Positions 8,651 through 17,283 of a stretch of DNA of 64,000 nt are shown piece after piece. A program made the position numbers and the translations under genes. The DNA lies in assembly GCA_024276015.1 (NCBI GenBank), contig JAJRXZ010000026.1, forward strand, positions 1-64,000. Reading direction: 5' to 3'. This stretch comes from Spirochaetota bacterium. GTDB lineage: Bacteria > Spirochaetota > UBA4802 > UBA5550. The first letter of the stretch is position 1; every line of letters begins with the position of its first letter. Under the pieces are notes generated by a model. That model was not told where the DNA came from, ran no database searches, and worked only from the letters and a program-made list of their open reading frames with translations.

Positions 8651-9253
8651 ATGACTAACAATGGATCTTTCTCCGAAAAAACGCTGAGAAGAATAAGAAG
8701 CAATCAGAAATCGGAATCATCAAAGAAAAAGAGACGATTATCCAAGATATTTTTGGCAATTGACGCCGTAGTTATTCTGATCTTACTGCTCTTTTTTTAT
8801 AACAGGAAAGGCCCGGAGCATTCATACTATTCCACCAAGATCAATTACAAAGAATTATTGATCAGATTTTCCATCAGCAGAGAAAGAACCGATAAGGATT
8901 ATCTCTTCTCCGTATCAATGAAATCGAATGGAACCAGTGAAAAAAAATTTATTTTTAACAATTCAATCGGAAAGGTTACACTATATTACAAAAAGGAACC
9001 TGTAGCGGAGAAGATCATAGGCCCCGGTATATCAGGTTTAAATCTTCTGCCGGGAGAGACTAAAACTTTTGTTGAAAATATCGATTCCCGTCTGCTCGAT
9101 AATTTCATTTCCGAAAAAAAGGGACTTATAAAATATAAAAAACGGTCGCTAATCGAGTTTGATAAACCGAAAGTACAATTTGATGCGGAAATATTGCTCA
9201 ATATTGACGAAAAGTTATCTTCAACAATCATATTTGAACATGAGGTAAACTAA
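8651..9253 (+). CDS. Membrane-anchored protein, possible BsuPI-like beta-sandwich
   Basis: 200 aa. A lysine/arginine-rich cytoplasmic tail (1-33) and one transmembrane helix (about 34-50, [15 protein letters not shown]) precede an exported domain. That domain alternates strands and has a segment [12 protein letters not shown] resembling the LxPGE turn of BsuPI-type (intracellular proteinase inhibitor) or related immunoglobulin-like sandwiches. This is a weak structural hint, not an assignment. The stop overlaps the start of the deaminase gene (TAATG), so the two are translationally coupled. Confidence 0.65.
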   Translation: MTNNGSFSEKTLRRIRSNQKSESSKKKRRLSKIFLAIDAVVILILLLFFYNRKGPEHSYYSTKINYKELLIRFSISRERTDKDYLFSVSMKSNGTSEKKFIFNNSIGKVTLYYKKEPVAEKIIGPGISGLNLLPGETKTFVENIDSRLLDNFISEKKGLIKYKKRSLIEFDKPKVQFDAEILLNIDEKLSSTIIFEHEVN

Positions 9254-9717
9254 TGGAAGAAAGACTATCCTGGGACGATTATTTTTTAATGATTGCTGAA
9301 GATGTATCAACAAGAGCAACATGTATAAGAAGAAAAGTTGGAGCTGTTATAGTAAAGAACAGAAGGATCCTTTCTACAGGCTATAACGGAGCGCCTTCGG
9401 GCATTTCTCACTGCAGCGAAGAGAAATGCCTCAGAACAAAATACAAGGTACCTTCGGGAGAAAGGCATGAACTATGCAGAGGACTTCATGCCGAACAGAA
9501 CGCAATAATCCAGGCGGCTCGATACGGCATATCCATAGAAAATGCTGTAATATATGTAACTCATCAGCCCTGCTCTATCTGTACAAAGATGCTGATCAAC
9601 AGCGGAATTGTAAAGTTTATTTACAGATCTCCCTATAATGACGACCTGGCTAAAGAGATGGTAGATGAGTCCGGTATTGAGATTGCAGTTGTTGAAAAGG
9701 ATACCGGTATAAATTAA
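9253..9717 (+). CDS. comEB: dCMP deaminase (ComEB-type cytidine/deoxycytidylate deaminase)
   Basis: Zinc-dependent deamination of dCMP to dUMP, feeding thymidylate synthesis. 154 aa, the normal length. The zinc ligands are visible: H79 and catalytic E81 in GLHAEQNAI, and C107/C110 in HQPCSIC. The N-terminal [12 protein letters not shown] and the Cys-containing loop between 54 and 59 are typical of the dCMP deaminase subgroup. It is coupled to the preceding membrane protein by a one-base stop-start overlap. Confidence 0.92.
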   Translation: MEERLSWDDYFLMIAEDVSTRATCIRRKVGAVIVKNRRILSTGYNGAPSGISHCSEEKCLRTKYKVPSGERHELCRGLHAEQNAIIQAARYGISIENAVIYVTHQPCSICTKMLINSGIVKFIYRSPYNDDLAKEMVDESGIEIAVVEKDTGIN

Positions 9718-9800
9718 AATTTGCCTTATTATAAAATGGTATATATTTTTATTTCATACGACGATTATATAATATCCCCTGATCGAGTATATAAGATGTT

Positions 9801-10523
9801 ATGTTAAGAAGAATAATAAATATAATCCTCTCTATCATGCTGATATTTTCCGTATCGGCATATTCTCAGGCAGACAGTGCTGATAAAAAAAAGGATGAAC
9901 TCTTTAGGAAAGCCAAAAGATACTTTTTCCAGAAGAAATATGAAATGGCTTAAATACTGCTGCAGGAGGAGATCAAGAAAAACCCTGAAAACAAACTGGC
10001 CTATTCATATCTCGGCGATATATTTCTCAATAAGAAGAGATTTGACGGAGCACTCAGCATGTATAAAAAAGCCATTGATATAGACCCCTATATTGCTGAA
10101 AACTATTTTCGCCTGGGTCAGGTCTATTATTACAAAAAACTGGGAAATCTCGCTATTGAGAATTTCAAAAAATCCGTTGAAACCGACAGCACGCTTAAAT
10201 ATGCCTACTATCATATCGGACTCTCTTATTTAATGCTTGAAAGGGATAAAATGAATACCATTAAGTACTGGGAAAAATATTTAAGCGTTGCGCCCGAAGA
10301 CCCTCAATATGAGAGCATAAGAAGAGTAATTGAGCTCTTAAAAGACCCCAATTTCTCAATTCCTCCCAAAGGGAGCGAGATATCCATTGAAGAGGCACTT
10401 CTTCTTGGCGGATCAACACTAAAGAAAATCGAAAGAGTTGCCAAGGATAAACAGGCCGGCCATGAAATAAAAAAAACAAAAGACAAGATCGAAGAAGTTT
10501 ACACGGATGATGACGACTTATAA
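9801..10523 (+). pseudogene. TPR-repeat secreted protein interrupted by an in-frame TAA at codon 51
   Basis: The frame from the ATG at 9801 encodes a signal peptide (MLRRIINIILSIMLIFSVSA) and the start of a TPR, then hits TAA at 9951-9953 in the middle of the repeat (residues KKYEMA, stop, ILLQEE). The same frame continues uninterrupted to 10523 with more TPRs (AYSYLGDIFLNKKRFDGAL and so on) and an acidic tail ending TDDDDL. Total length would be 240 aa. Apart from the single stop, nothing is decayed: no frameshift is seen. One base change from CAA, GAA or AAA would restore it. An internal start at 10059 could yield a 154-aa fragment without signal peptide. It lies 14 bases before the large TPR gene. 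Confidence 0.8.
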
Positions 10524-10537
10524 TAACCGGAGGAATT

Positions 10538-12940
10538 ATGCTTAGAAACATTGACAATAAAACACTTGTTGGCGGCGGCATTATTTTGATATTATTACTG
10601 CTTTTTGGCGGATACTACTTTTTTAAACCGAATGACCCGCTGAAAGATATTACCGACCAGAGACTTAAACAGATCAAAATATACAACCAGCTTCTTGATA
10701 CGGACCCGAATAACACTGAAATAATAACCAAAATAGGCAATCTCTATAAAGGGATCGGAGATATTGACAGAGCCATTAAGTATTACAGAAAAGCTTTAAA
10801 GATTGAACCGGGAAATTATGAAGTTTTAAACGAATTGGGGCATGCCTATGCTCTGAAGGGCGATTACGAAAATGCTATCAGAGTATTTAAACTTGCAAAA
10901 AAGGTAAAACCGAAATATTCCAAAGCATATAACAGACTTGGCAATCTTTATGACGATCAGAAAAAATTTAACAAAGCATATAACGAATACCTTCTTGCGC
11001 AAAAAGTTGATCCAAGGGACCCTGAAAGCTACTGGAACCTTGCCAAAAGCAGACTCAGAAGGGGCGACGTTGACGGGGCTATATCGATAATCCGTAAGGG
11101 AATAAGAGCAAATCCCGGACTTGCCGAAGGTTATTATAATCTGGGTAATCTTTATTATAATCTCAAAAGATACGAAGACGCACTGCGATACCATAAAAAA
11201 GCCGCAAGGCTTGATCCTTCCGGATCAAAATATTTCAGAGGACTTGGCGAGGATCTTTTACGTCTCGGTAAAATCGAAGATGCAATCGGCAATTTCAAAA
11301 AAGCGGTAAAGATCAGGCCGTCCGATTCGAAAGCTTCAGAAAGACTGGGGGACATATATGCAAAAATTAAAAATTATCCTGATGCCGTAATTAATTACCG
11401 CAATGCCCTTGAATACAACAGCCGCGATAAAAATCTTAAAAGAAAATACCTTAATGCCCTGGCTAAATTAAAAGATCGTAATGATTATATAGCTAAAAAC
11501 GATGCCGGGAAAAATATGACCCGTTTCCGGGACAGCTCTTCCGGTAATGATAACTCCGGCCTTCAAAGAGGTGACAAAATACCAGGAGACGACAAAGGAG
11601 ATCTTTCCGACGATTCATCATCGGGGAATTCGTCTCAATCGAGCAGCAGAAAGATAAACGAATCGGCAAAGAAATGGCGCGAGATCGGCGACAGGCTCAG
11701 AAAAGAAAAAGATTATGAAGGAGCTCTCAAAGCCTACAGAAAAGCAGTTGATATTGATAAAAATGACGATCATTCCCATTACTGGCTGGGGAGGCTCTAT
11801 TATCACAGCAAAATGTTTGAAGAAGCAAAGAAATCCTTTAACAAAGCGGTTATTGCAAACCCGAAAAATGCGGACGCTCATTTCAGAATGGGTTTGATCT
11901 ACTATATGGAGAAAAAATACGGTAAAGCGATCCGGTCATTTAACAAAGCAATTTTCAGCAGACCCAACTTCCCTAAAGCATATTTCAACAGAGGGCTTTC
12001 ATATTATAAGTTAAATGACAAAAGAAGCGCCATAAGCAGCCTTAAAAAAGCGCTTAGTCAGAACCCCAAACTTGACAGAGCATATTTTAACCTTGGAAAT
12101 ATTTACCTTAAAAGCAAAAATCTTTCCGAAGCATTAAAATATTTCACAAAAGATCTTAAGCTGAGACCTGAAAATCCTGATACAAATTTTAAAGTAGGCG
12201 AAACCTACCATGAAATGAAATCTTACGGCAATGCGGTAAGATTCTATCAGAAAACAATAAGTTTAAATCCTCAGGATTACCAGGCTCTCTTTAATCTTGC
12301 CCTTATTAAACATAAACAAAAGCAGTACAGAGAAGCAATAAGTCTTTTTACAAGAGCCTCTGCTATAAAAGGCAGCGATTATGCATCATATTATGAAATA
12401 GGTAAAGCCTATGAAGCTCTTGGCAACACAAACAGCGCAATTGAGTATTATAACAAAGCCCTCGCTGTTAATCCGAATTACACAAAGGCCTATATCAATC
12501 TTGGCCAGCTGTATTCAAAAAATAAGCTCTTCGATAAAGCCATAGAACAATACAGAAATGCCGCAATGAACAATCCTAAATCTTTTGAAGCTCATTACAA
12601 CCTTGCCAACGCTCTGCTCCAGGTAAAAAAATATGACGAAGCAATCGAGGAATACAAAACCTCCATAAATATCAGACCTGTTTATTCAAGAGCTCATTTT
12701 TTTCTCGGCATAGCCTACAGGGACAGCGGAAACTACTCCGAAGCAATAAGATCATTTGAAAGAGCCGTCAGTCTTAATAAAAAACTCTATGTCGCTCATG
12801 AAGAACTGGGTATGATCTATTACAGAAACCTGAAAGATAAAAGGAAAGCCGTTTTTCATTTTAAAAGGCTGCTTTCTTTAAAACCGAATCATCCCAAAGC
12901 CGACGATATTCAGAATATTATTAACATGCTGCAAAAATAA
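10538..12940 (+). CDS. Large membrane-anchored TPR-repeat protein (about 20 TPRs)
   Basis: 800 aa. A single N-terminal transmembrane segment (about 13-28) is followed by two TPR arrays: about eight repeats over residues 45-310 and about twelve over 375-795. They are separated by a low-complexity Ser/Asp/Gly linker (about 320-375) rich in SSSGN-type runs. Repeats show the usual pattern (A..NLG.LY...K.YEEAI..Y.KAL...P). TPRs are protein-binding scaffolds, so a role in assembling an envelope complex is likely but the partner is unknown. GGAGG precedes the ATG. The upstream neighbour is the interrupted TPR gene; a lipoprotein follows by 27 bases. Confidence 0.85.
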   Translation: MLRNIDNKTLVGGGIILILLLLFGGYYFFKPNDPLKDITDQRLKQIKIYNQLLDTDPNNTEIITKIGNLYKGIGDIDRAIKYYRKALKIEPGNYEVLNELGHAYALKGDYENAIRVFKLAKKVKPKYSKAYNRLGNLYDDQKKFNKAYNEYLLAQKVDPRDPESYWNLAKSRLRRGDVDGAISIIRKGIRANPGLAEGYYNLGNLYYNLKRYEDALRYHKKAARLDPSGSKYFRGLGEDLLRLGKIEDAIGNFKKAVKIRPSDSKASERLGDIYAKIKNYPDAVINYRNALEYNSRDKNLKRKYLNALAKLKDRNDYIAKNDAGKNMTRFRDSSSGNDNSGLQRGDKIPGDDKGDLSDDSSSGNSSQSSSRKINESAKKWREIGDRLRKEKDYEGALKAYRKAVDIDKNDDHSHYWLGRLYYHSKMFEEAKKSFNKAVIANPKNADAHFRMGLIYYMEKKYGKAIRSFNKAIFSRPNFPKAYFNRGLSYYKLNDKRSAISSLKKALSQNPKLDRAYFNLGNIYLKSKNLSEALKYFTKDLKLRPENPDTNFKVGETYHEMKSYGNAVRFYQKTISLNPQDYQALFNLALIKHKQKQYREAISLFTRASAIKGSDYASYYEIGKAYEALGNTNSAIEYYNKALAVNPNYTKAYINLGQLYSKNKLFDKAIEQYRNAAMNNPKSFEAHYNLANALLQVKKYDEAIEEYKTSINIRPVYSRAHFFLGIAYRDSGNYSEAIRSFERAVSLNKKLYVAHEELGMIYYRNLKDKRKAVFHFKRLLSLKPNHPKADDIQNIINMLQK

Positions 12941-12967
12941 CAGACATATAAAAAATAATATGAGACT

Positions 12968-13408
12968 ATGAGAAAGAGATCTTTATTACTTCTTACTGCT
13001 TTAATTCTGCCCGCGGCATATAACTGTGCCTGGCAGAATGGGACCAAACCGGTATTGAAGGATTTTACAAGCCGGGGTTTTATAAGCAACAACTGCTTTC
13101 AGGTAATTGTTAAAATGCCTCCCGATAAAAAGAGCAGAAGCCTCACTGACAGAAGGGAAAGCGCCTATATAAAAGCCAAATTGAACATTAATAGCATTGT
13201 TATTAAAAACCTCTTTGACTACTGTATTAAAATTGAAAAAAATAATTCCCGAAACGCAGCAAAATTAAAAACCAAGTTAAAAGAATATTTAAGATTCGGA
13301 TATGTCTTTCGTGAATATTATAACGAATACGACAATGTAATTCTGGTTTACCGTTTATATAAGATCAATCTCAAAGAAGAAATCGAATCACTGGCAAAAA
13401 AAGTTTGA
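12968..13408 (+). CDS. Putative lipoprotein of unknown function
   Basis: 146 aa with a type II signal peptide: MRKRS, a hydrophobic stretch, and the lipobox AAYNC with the lipidated Cys at residue 20. The mature part is basic and mixed alpha/beta; the segment RRESAYIKAKLNIN around residue 58 recalls the repeated-helix region of LPP20/FlgO-like lipoproteins, but this is only a resemblance. It is the last gene of the plus-strand run that includes the TPR proteins and converges on lnt. Confidence 0.65.
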   Translation: MRKRSLLLLTALILPAAYNCAWQNGTKPVLKDFTSRGFISNNCFQVIVKMPPDKKSRSLTDRRESAYIKAKLNINSIVIKNLFDYCIKIEKNNSRNAAKLKTKLKEYLRFGYVFREYYNEYDNVILVYRLYKINLKEEIESLAKKV

Positions 13409-13512
13409 TCCTGCCGTACCCTCCCTTTTGCCCATAAAAAATAATTTTTTTATGTAAAGAAGTAAAATAGCAATTAATTTCTTGAAAATATTCGATATTT
13501 TTATATATCTTT

Positions 13513-13534
13513 CAACTTCATACAACTTCATACA
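13513..13534. repeat. Short 10-bp tandem duplication
   Basis: The decamer CAACTTCATA occurs twice head-to-tail at 13513-13522 and 13523-13532, followed by CA. It lies in the spacer between the convergent lipoprotein gene and lnt, just outside the lnt stop. Probably replication slippage. Confidence 0.6.
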
Positions 13535-13543
13535 GTTTTCTTA

Positions 13544-15169
13544 TCAGTCCAAGAACTTCAGTAATATATTCATTTTCTTAATGATCTCAACAAAAATTTT
13601 CATTGTGATCAATAATATGAAAATCATCGAAATATACAGAATTACATCACCTGTATATGAATATATTGTAGCGTGATTATATGAAAAATCGATATCTCCC
13701 GTAAGATATCCCTGTTTAAGTATCGGTATTGTTTTAACTGCTCTTCCGTAAGGATCAATTATTGCAGAATATCCGGTATTGCCTGCTCTTATATACCATA
13801 TTCCATTCTCGATCGCTCTGAAAACAGAAGCGGAATAGTGCTGCATATGACCGCTGTATGTGTCCGTCCATCCGTCATTGGTAATGTTCACAAAAAATTG
13901 AGCGCCCCGATTTTTGTATTCTCTGCACAATCTGTAGAAAATTCCTTCATAACATATTAAAACGGCAAATTTTTTTTTCATCAATTCAAATATCATCGGG
14001 CCTTCGCCGGGAATAAAATTGGACCCGCCGTAACTTGCGGCAATTTTTTTCACCGATGGAAGCCATTTTCCATAGGGGAACCATTCGCCAAAGGGGACCA
14101 GATTAATTTTAGGATACGTCATTACAACTTCGCCATTCTTGTTTATCAGAACTCCGTTATTCTGAGGATATCCGAGAAAGGGTTTTTTTCTGATCTCTTT
14201 CACACCTATCTCTCCGGTAAGAAGAGGCCTGCCGATAGATCTTACATAGTTAAGTATTCTCTTATCAAACTTTGAAAGGGAACCTTCTCTATAACGGAAT
14301 GAAATAGTTTCAAGAGTCGCAGATTCCGACCATATTACGAAATCGGGATCTTCTGCAAGAGAGAGATCGGTATATTTAATAAGCTCGTCAAGATACCTGA
14401 ATTTATTCATCCTCCAGTTTTCCCACGGCGAAATACAGGACTGTATTATTGATAACCGCAAATCTCTTTTTATCCTGCCTCTATTTGCAGACAAAACAGC
14501 GGAACCGTATATAACCGACAGGACGATGATACCTGTCAGCACCATTAATCCTTTTGCTTCAGTTAGTTTAAGAATTTCTCTGCGGGTTCTGTTTTCCTTT
14601 TTGGATCTGTATATCAGGTGAGCCAGCAAATAATTAAACATTATCATCAGAAAATTAATCCCAAGGACTCCCACGACAGAAGAAATCTGAATAAAGGATT
14701 TAAACTGATACTGAGAATAGCCCCAATATGTCCATGGAAATGCAAGAAATCCGATGGAAACTATCCAATCCATAATGATCCAGACCGAAGGATATATGAG
14801 ATACCTTAATTTTTCATGCCTCCTGGAAAGAATTTCGGCAATAAAAATTCTGCCTGCAAAAAAGACCGTGAGAAAAGGGATTAGAAGCGAAACAATAAGC
14901 GTATAACCGCCTTCAATTTTACCTGCAAAGTGGCCTATCCAGCTAAATGCCAAATAATTGCCCGCCAGACCTGCCGAAAAAGCTGCAAGATAAACCTTGC
15001 CAATACTTTTATCTCTGATATAAAGAAAGAGAGGTACAAGGGAGACCCAGGCAAACAGGAGATACCCTCTGAGAAACCAGATATCATAACTCGGGAATGA
15101 CATAAATATCAGAAAAGACGTAAGAAAATAATAGTTGTTTTTGAAAAATAATATTATCTTTTTTTTCAT
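13544..15169 (-). CDS. lnt: Apolipoprotein N-acyltransferase
   Basis: Adds the third acyl chain to the N-terminal Cys of lipoproteins in the inner membrane, the last maturation step and a diderm marker. 541 aa. The N-terminal half has about six membrane helices (residues 10-230) and the C-terminal half is a nitrilase-type domain. The catalytic triad is present: Glu in VIWSESAT (E282), Lys in YPKINLVPFGEW (K354) and Cys in VLICYEG (C406). The family loop LVPFGEWFPYG is intact, so it should be active. It lies 3 bases downstream of the patatin gene on the same strand. Confidence 0.94.
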   Translation of the reverse strand: MKKKIILFFKNNYYFLTSFLIFMSFPSYDIWFLRGYLLFAWVSLVPLFLYIRDKSIGKVYLAAFSAGLAGNYLAFSWIGHFAGKIEGGYTLIVSLLIPFLTVFFAGRIFIAEILSRRHEKLRYLIYPSVWIIMDWIVSIGFLAFPWTYWGYSQYQFKSFIQISSVVGVLGINFLMIMFNYLLAHLIYRSKKENRTRREILKLTEAKGLMVLTGIIVLSVIYGSAVLSANRGRIKRDLRLSIIQSCISPWENWRMNKFRYLDELIKYTDLSLAEDPDFVIWSESATLETISFRYREGSLSKFDKRILNYVRSIGRPLLTGEIGVKEIRKKPFLGYPQNNGVLINKNGEVVMTYPKINLVPFGEWFPYGKWLPSVKKIAASYGGSNFIPGEGPMIFELMKKKFAVLICYEGIFYRLCREYKNRGAQFFVNITNDGWTDTYSGHMQHYSASVFRAIENGIWYIRAGNTGYSAIIDPYGRAVKTIPILKQGYLTGDIDFSYNHATIYSYTGDVILYISMIFILLITMKIFVEIIKKMNILLKFLD

Positions 15170-15172
15170 CTT

Positions 15173-16159
15173 CTATATCCAAAATTTTATTTTTCTTAAC
15201 AGAGCATTCCGCGATTTTGTACAGGCTATATAACCTCTGGACATTACCATTGATACATTTGAGAAATCCATGGTGCCCAATCCTGGAATATCAGGCTCTA
15301 TTAATACATGAGGAGAATTATACTTAAGCATTACCATTGTATTCACATATTCCATAATATCAATGGACCGGGAAATAACCTCAATTATATTGGGCATATG
15401 TTCTTTTTCTTTACTGTTAATACCGACCCAGTGTTCAATCGATTTTATGATATTGTTCTGTTTCGATCTATCTTTCGACATCAATTCATACTGATCATCA
15501 ATGATCTCAATATCTTCCGAATCTATCAGATCCTCCCACTCTCCCCTCTTTGACTTTATGTATTTTTTATATTTTCGCTCATCGATTTTCGGGTGAAGGT
15601 TTACGGCTACTACTAATCCTGCACCCATTCTTCTTATTACATTTACAGGCAGCGGATTCGCAACTCCTCCGTCAATCAAATAGGTACTTCTATATTTTAC
15701 AGGAATAAAAATACCGGGCACAGAGATGCTTGCCCTGATAGCCTCCAGAACATTTCCTCTTCTAAAAAGTACCGACTTCCCATTAAAATAATTTGTTGCA
15801 ACAATACCGAGTTTTATCTTGAAATCCTCGATATTCTTATCATGAGGTATATACTGCGCCAGAAAATCAATGATCTTTCTCCCCTCAAGAAGCCCCGATC
15901 TCGGAATTACCGGATCGAAATACTTTATAATTCCCTTTCTGTTAAGTTTAACAATATCTTTTTTAAATCTCTCAAGACTGCCTGCACAATATACAGCGCC
16001 AATAACAGCGCCAATACTTGAGCCTACTATCATATCAACAGGGATATCAAGCCCATTTAGATACTCAATCACAGAAATATGCGAAATACCTTTGGCTCCG
16101 CCGCTTCCCAGAACCAGACCCACTTTTCTGTTTCTAAAATACTTAAGAGGATTGATCAT
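15173..16159 (-). CDS. Patatin-like phospholipase (RssA/YchK type)
   Basis: Serine lipid acyl hydrolase of about 328 aa. The oxyanion loop GSGGAKG (18-24), the nucleophile elbow GSSIG (46-50, S48) and the catalytic Asp in LIDGGVANPLPV (D163) are all present, giving a complete Ser-Asp dyad. No signal peptide; predicted cytosolic or peripheral. The C-terminal 120 residues are a less conserved helical part. It is the first gene of a unit with lnt (3-base gap), suggesting a link to phospholipid or lipoprotein turnover. It is a useful active reference for the degenerate patatin-like domain at 56238-58064. Confidence 0.9.
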   Translation of the reverse strand: MINPLKYFRNRKVGLVLGSGGAKGISHISVIEYLNGLDIPVDMIVGSSIGAVIGAVYCAGSLERFKKDIVKLNRKGIIKYFDPVIPRSGLLEGRKIIDFLAQYIPHDKNIEDFKIKLGIVATNYFNGKSVLFRRGNVLEAIRASISVPGIFIPVKYRSTYLIDGGVANPLPVNVIRRMGAGLVVAVNLHPKIDERKYKKYIKSKRGEWEDLIDSEDIEIIDDQYELMSKDRSKQNNIIKSIEHWVGINSKEKEHMPNIIEVISRSIDIMEYVNTMVMLKYNSPHVLIEPDIPGLGTMDFSNVSMVMSRGYIACTKSRNALLRKIKFWI

Positions 16160-16284
16160 ACTTATATTCTTTTGGAAAATTTTTTACAATTCATCATCTT
16201 GATTTTAGATAATTCACCCTCACTTATGTCAAGTTAATTGCATGTAATCAATATTTTATCATAAAAAAATGTTTTAAAAATATC

Positions 16285-16313
16285 TTGACATATATAGGCC
16301 ATTCTCAATAAGG
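16285..16313 (+). promoter_or_regulatory. Putative promoter for the two Met tRNAs
   Basis: A perfect -35 TTGACA at 16285-16290 is followed after 16-17 bases by AATAAG-like sequence near 16307-16313, a weak -10. The first tRNA begins at 16325, the right distance for a tRNA transcript. Confidence 0.4.
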
Positions 16314-16324
16314 TCAAATGAGAT

Positions 16325-16397
16325 CGCGCGGTGGAGCAGTTGGTAGCTCGTTGGGCTCATAACCCAAAGGCCGCAGGTTCAAATCCTGCCCGCGCTA
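16325..16397 (+). tRNA. Initiator tRNA-fMet (anticodon CAU)
   Basis: 73 nt. The anticodon loop is CTCATAA. Initiator features are visible: position 1 (C) and position 72 (T) do not pair, and the anticodon stem has three consecutive G-C pairs (GGG/CCC). The acceptor is CGCGCGG/CCGCGCT with A73. CCA is not encoded. Confidence 0.93.
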
Positions 16398-16400
16398 ATT

Positions 16401-16474
16401 GGCGGAGTAGCTCAGTTGGTTAGAGCACACGGCTCATATCCGTGGTGTGGGGGGTTCGAGTCCCTCCTCCGCTA
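16401..16474 (+). tRNA. Elongator tRNA-Met (anticodon CAU)
   Basis: 74 nt, 3 bases after the initiator tRNA and clearly co-transcribed. The anticodon loop is CTCATAT. The acceptor GGCGGAG/CTCCGCT with a G1-T72 wobble and the anticodon stem CACGG/CCGTG resemble firmicute elongator tRNA-Met; a lysidine-modified tRNA-Ile (CAU) is the main alternative. CCA is not encoded. Confidence 0.88.
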
Positions 16475-16483
16475 ACAGTCCAT

Positions 16484-17233
16484 TTAATTCAATGCTTCTT
16501 TTCCGGATATTTTCTTAAATTCATTAAACTTTCTGTAGCTGTAATATCTGAACTTAATAAAATAGTATCTGTACGACAAAAATTTTCTCTTTTCAAATGA
16601 GTAGGGTCCGTATGAAATGGGACTGGCCAGTATTGTTATCAACCTGGTTGTTTCATCCAGAGACAAGTGCGGGACCTCTTTCTGATAATAGTATTCTGCA
16701 GCGCTGCCGATCCCGAATATTCCCTTGCCAAGCTCACAATAATTCAGATACAATTCAAGGATCCTATCCTTTGACAGAAACAGTTCCATTTCAACTGCGA
16801 TCAATGCCTCAATATACTTTCTTAATAATAGCTTTTTAGGGATCAGAAAAAAAGTTCTTGCAAGCTGTTGAGTTATTGTGCTTCCTCCGTACATTCTGTA
16901 ACCCACCTTCCGGTTAATTACATAGGCTCTCATCACAGCTTCAATATCAATGCCCGGATGACTATAGAACCTGTAATCTTCAGTAGCGATCACCATCTTT
17001 GCCAGATATTCGGGAATCTCTTTCAAGGGAATATATTTTACCGGTTCTACTTTATAATTATAAAAATACATTCTATACAGCATCAGGCTTGTATATGCCG
17101 GATCATTATTGCGAAGCCAGAGAGCGGACACAAATATTATCAGAGCAAGAAACAGATGAAGTATTATTACAGCACCTGTAATATATTTTGCCGCTCTCTT
17201 TAAAACAATTGCCGTTACATATTTCCTTAACAT
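16484..17233 (-). CDS. mtgA: Monofunctional biosynthetic peptidoglycan transglycosylase (GT51), canonical copy
   Basis: Second GT51 transglycosylase in the window, about 249 aa: one transmembrane anchor (about 17-40) and a single glycosyltransferase domain. The catalytic Glu lies in ATEDYRFYSHPGID (E85) and GGSTITQQLA is at about 116-125. It resembles the copy at 3484-4179 along its whole length, including the unusual shared segment TSLMLYR after the anchor, so the two are paralogues. This copy keeps the canonical substrate loop. I start at the ATG at 17233, preceded by AGGCGGTGAT; a TTG seven codons earlier is less likely. The 3' end is 9 bases from the end of tRNA-Met, in convergent orientation. 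Confidence 0.9.
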   Translation of the reverse strand: MLRKYVTAIVLKRAAKYITGAVIILHLFLALIIFVSALWLRNNDPAYTSLMLYRMYFYNYKVEPVKYIPLKEIPEYLAKMVIATEDYRFYSHPGIDIEAVMRAYVINRKVGYRMYGGSTITQQLARTFFLIPKKLLLRKYIEALIAVEMELFLSKDRILELYLNYCELGKGIFGIGSAAEYYYQKEVPHLSLDETTRLITILASPISYGPYSFEKRKFLSYRYYFIKFRYYSYRKFNEFKKISGKEALN

Positions 17234-17283
17234 CTTATCACCGCCTGAAGACAACTTCCGCAGAACGCAGAAATTGCAATCCT

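Noticed and set aside
10059-10523. Independent 154-aa gene
   Set aside because: It is in frame with the upstream signal peptide and TPR across one TAA, so it is the rear part of the interrupted gene rather than a separate gene; internal initiation cannot be excluded.
13431-13454. AT-only inverted repeat CATAAAAAA/TTTTTTATG between the convergent lipoprotein gene and lnt
   Set aside because: It could be a bidirectional terminator, but without any G-C core the hairpin is too weak to call.
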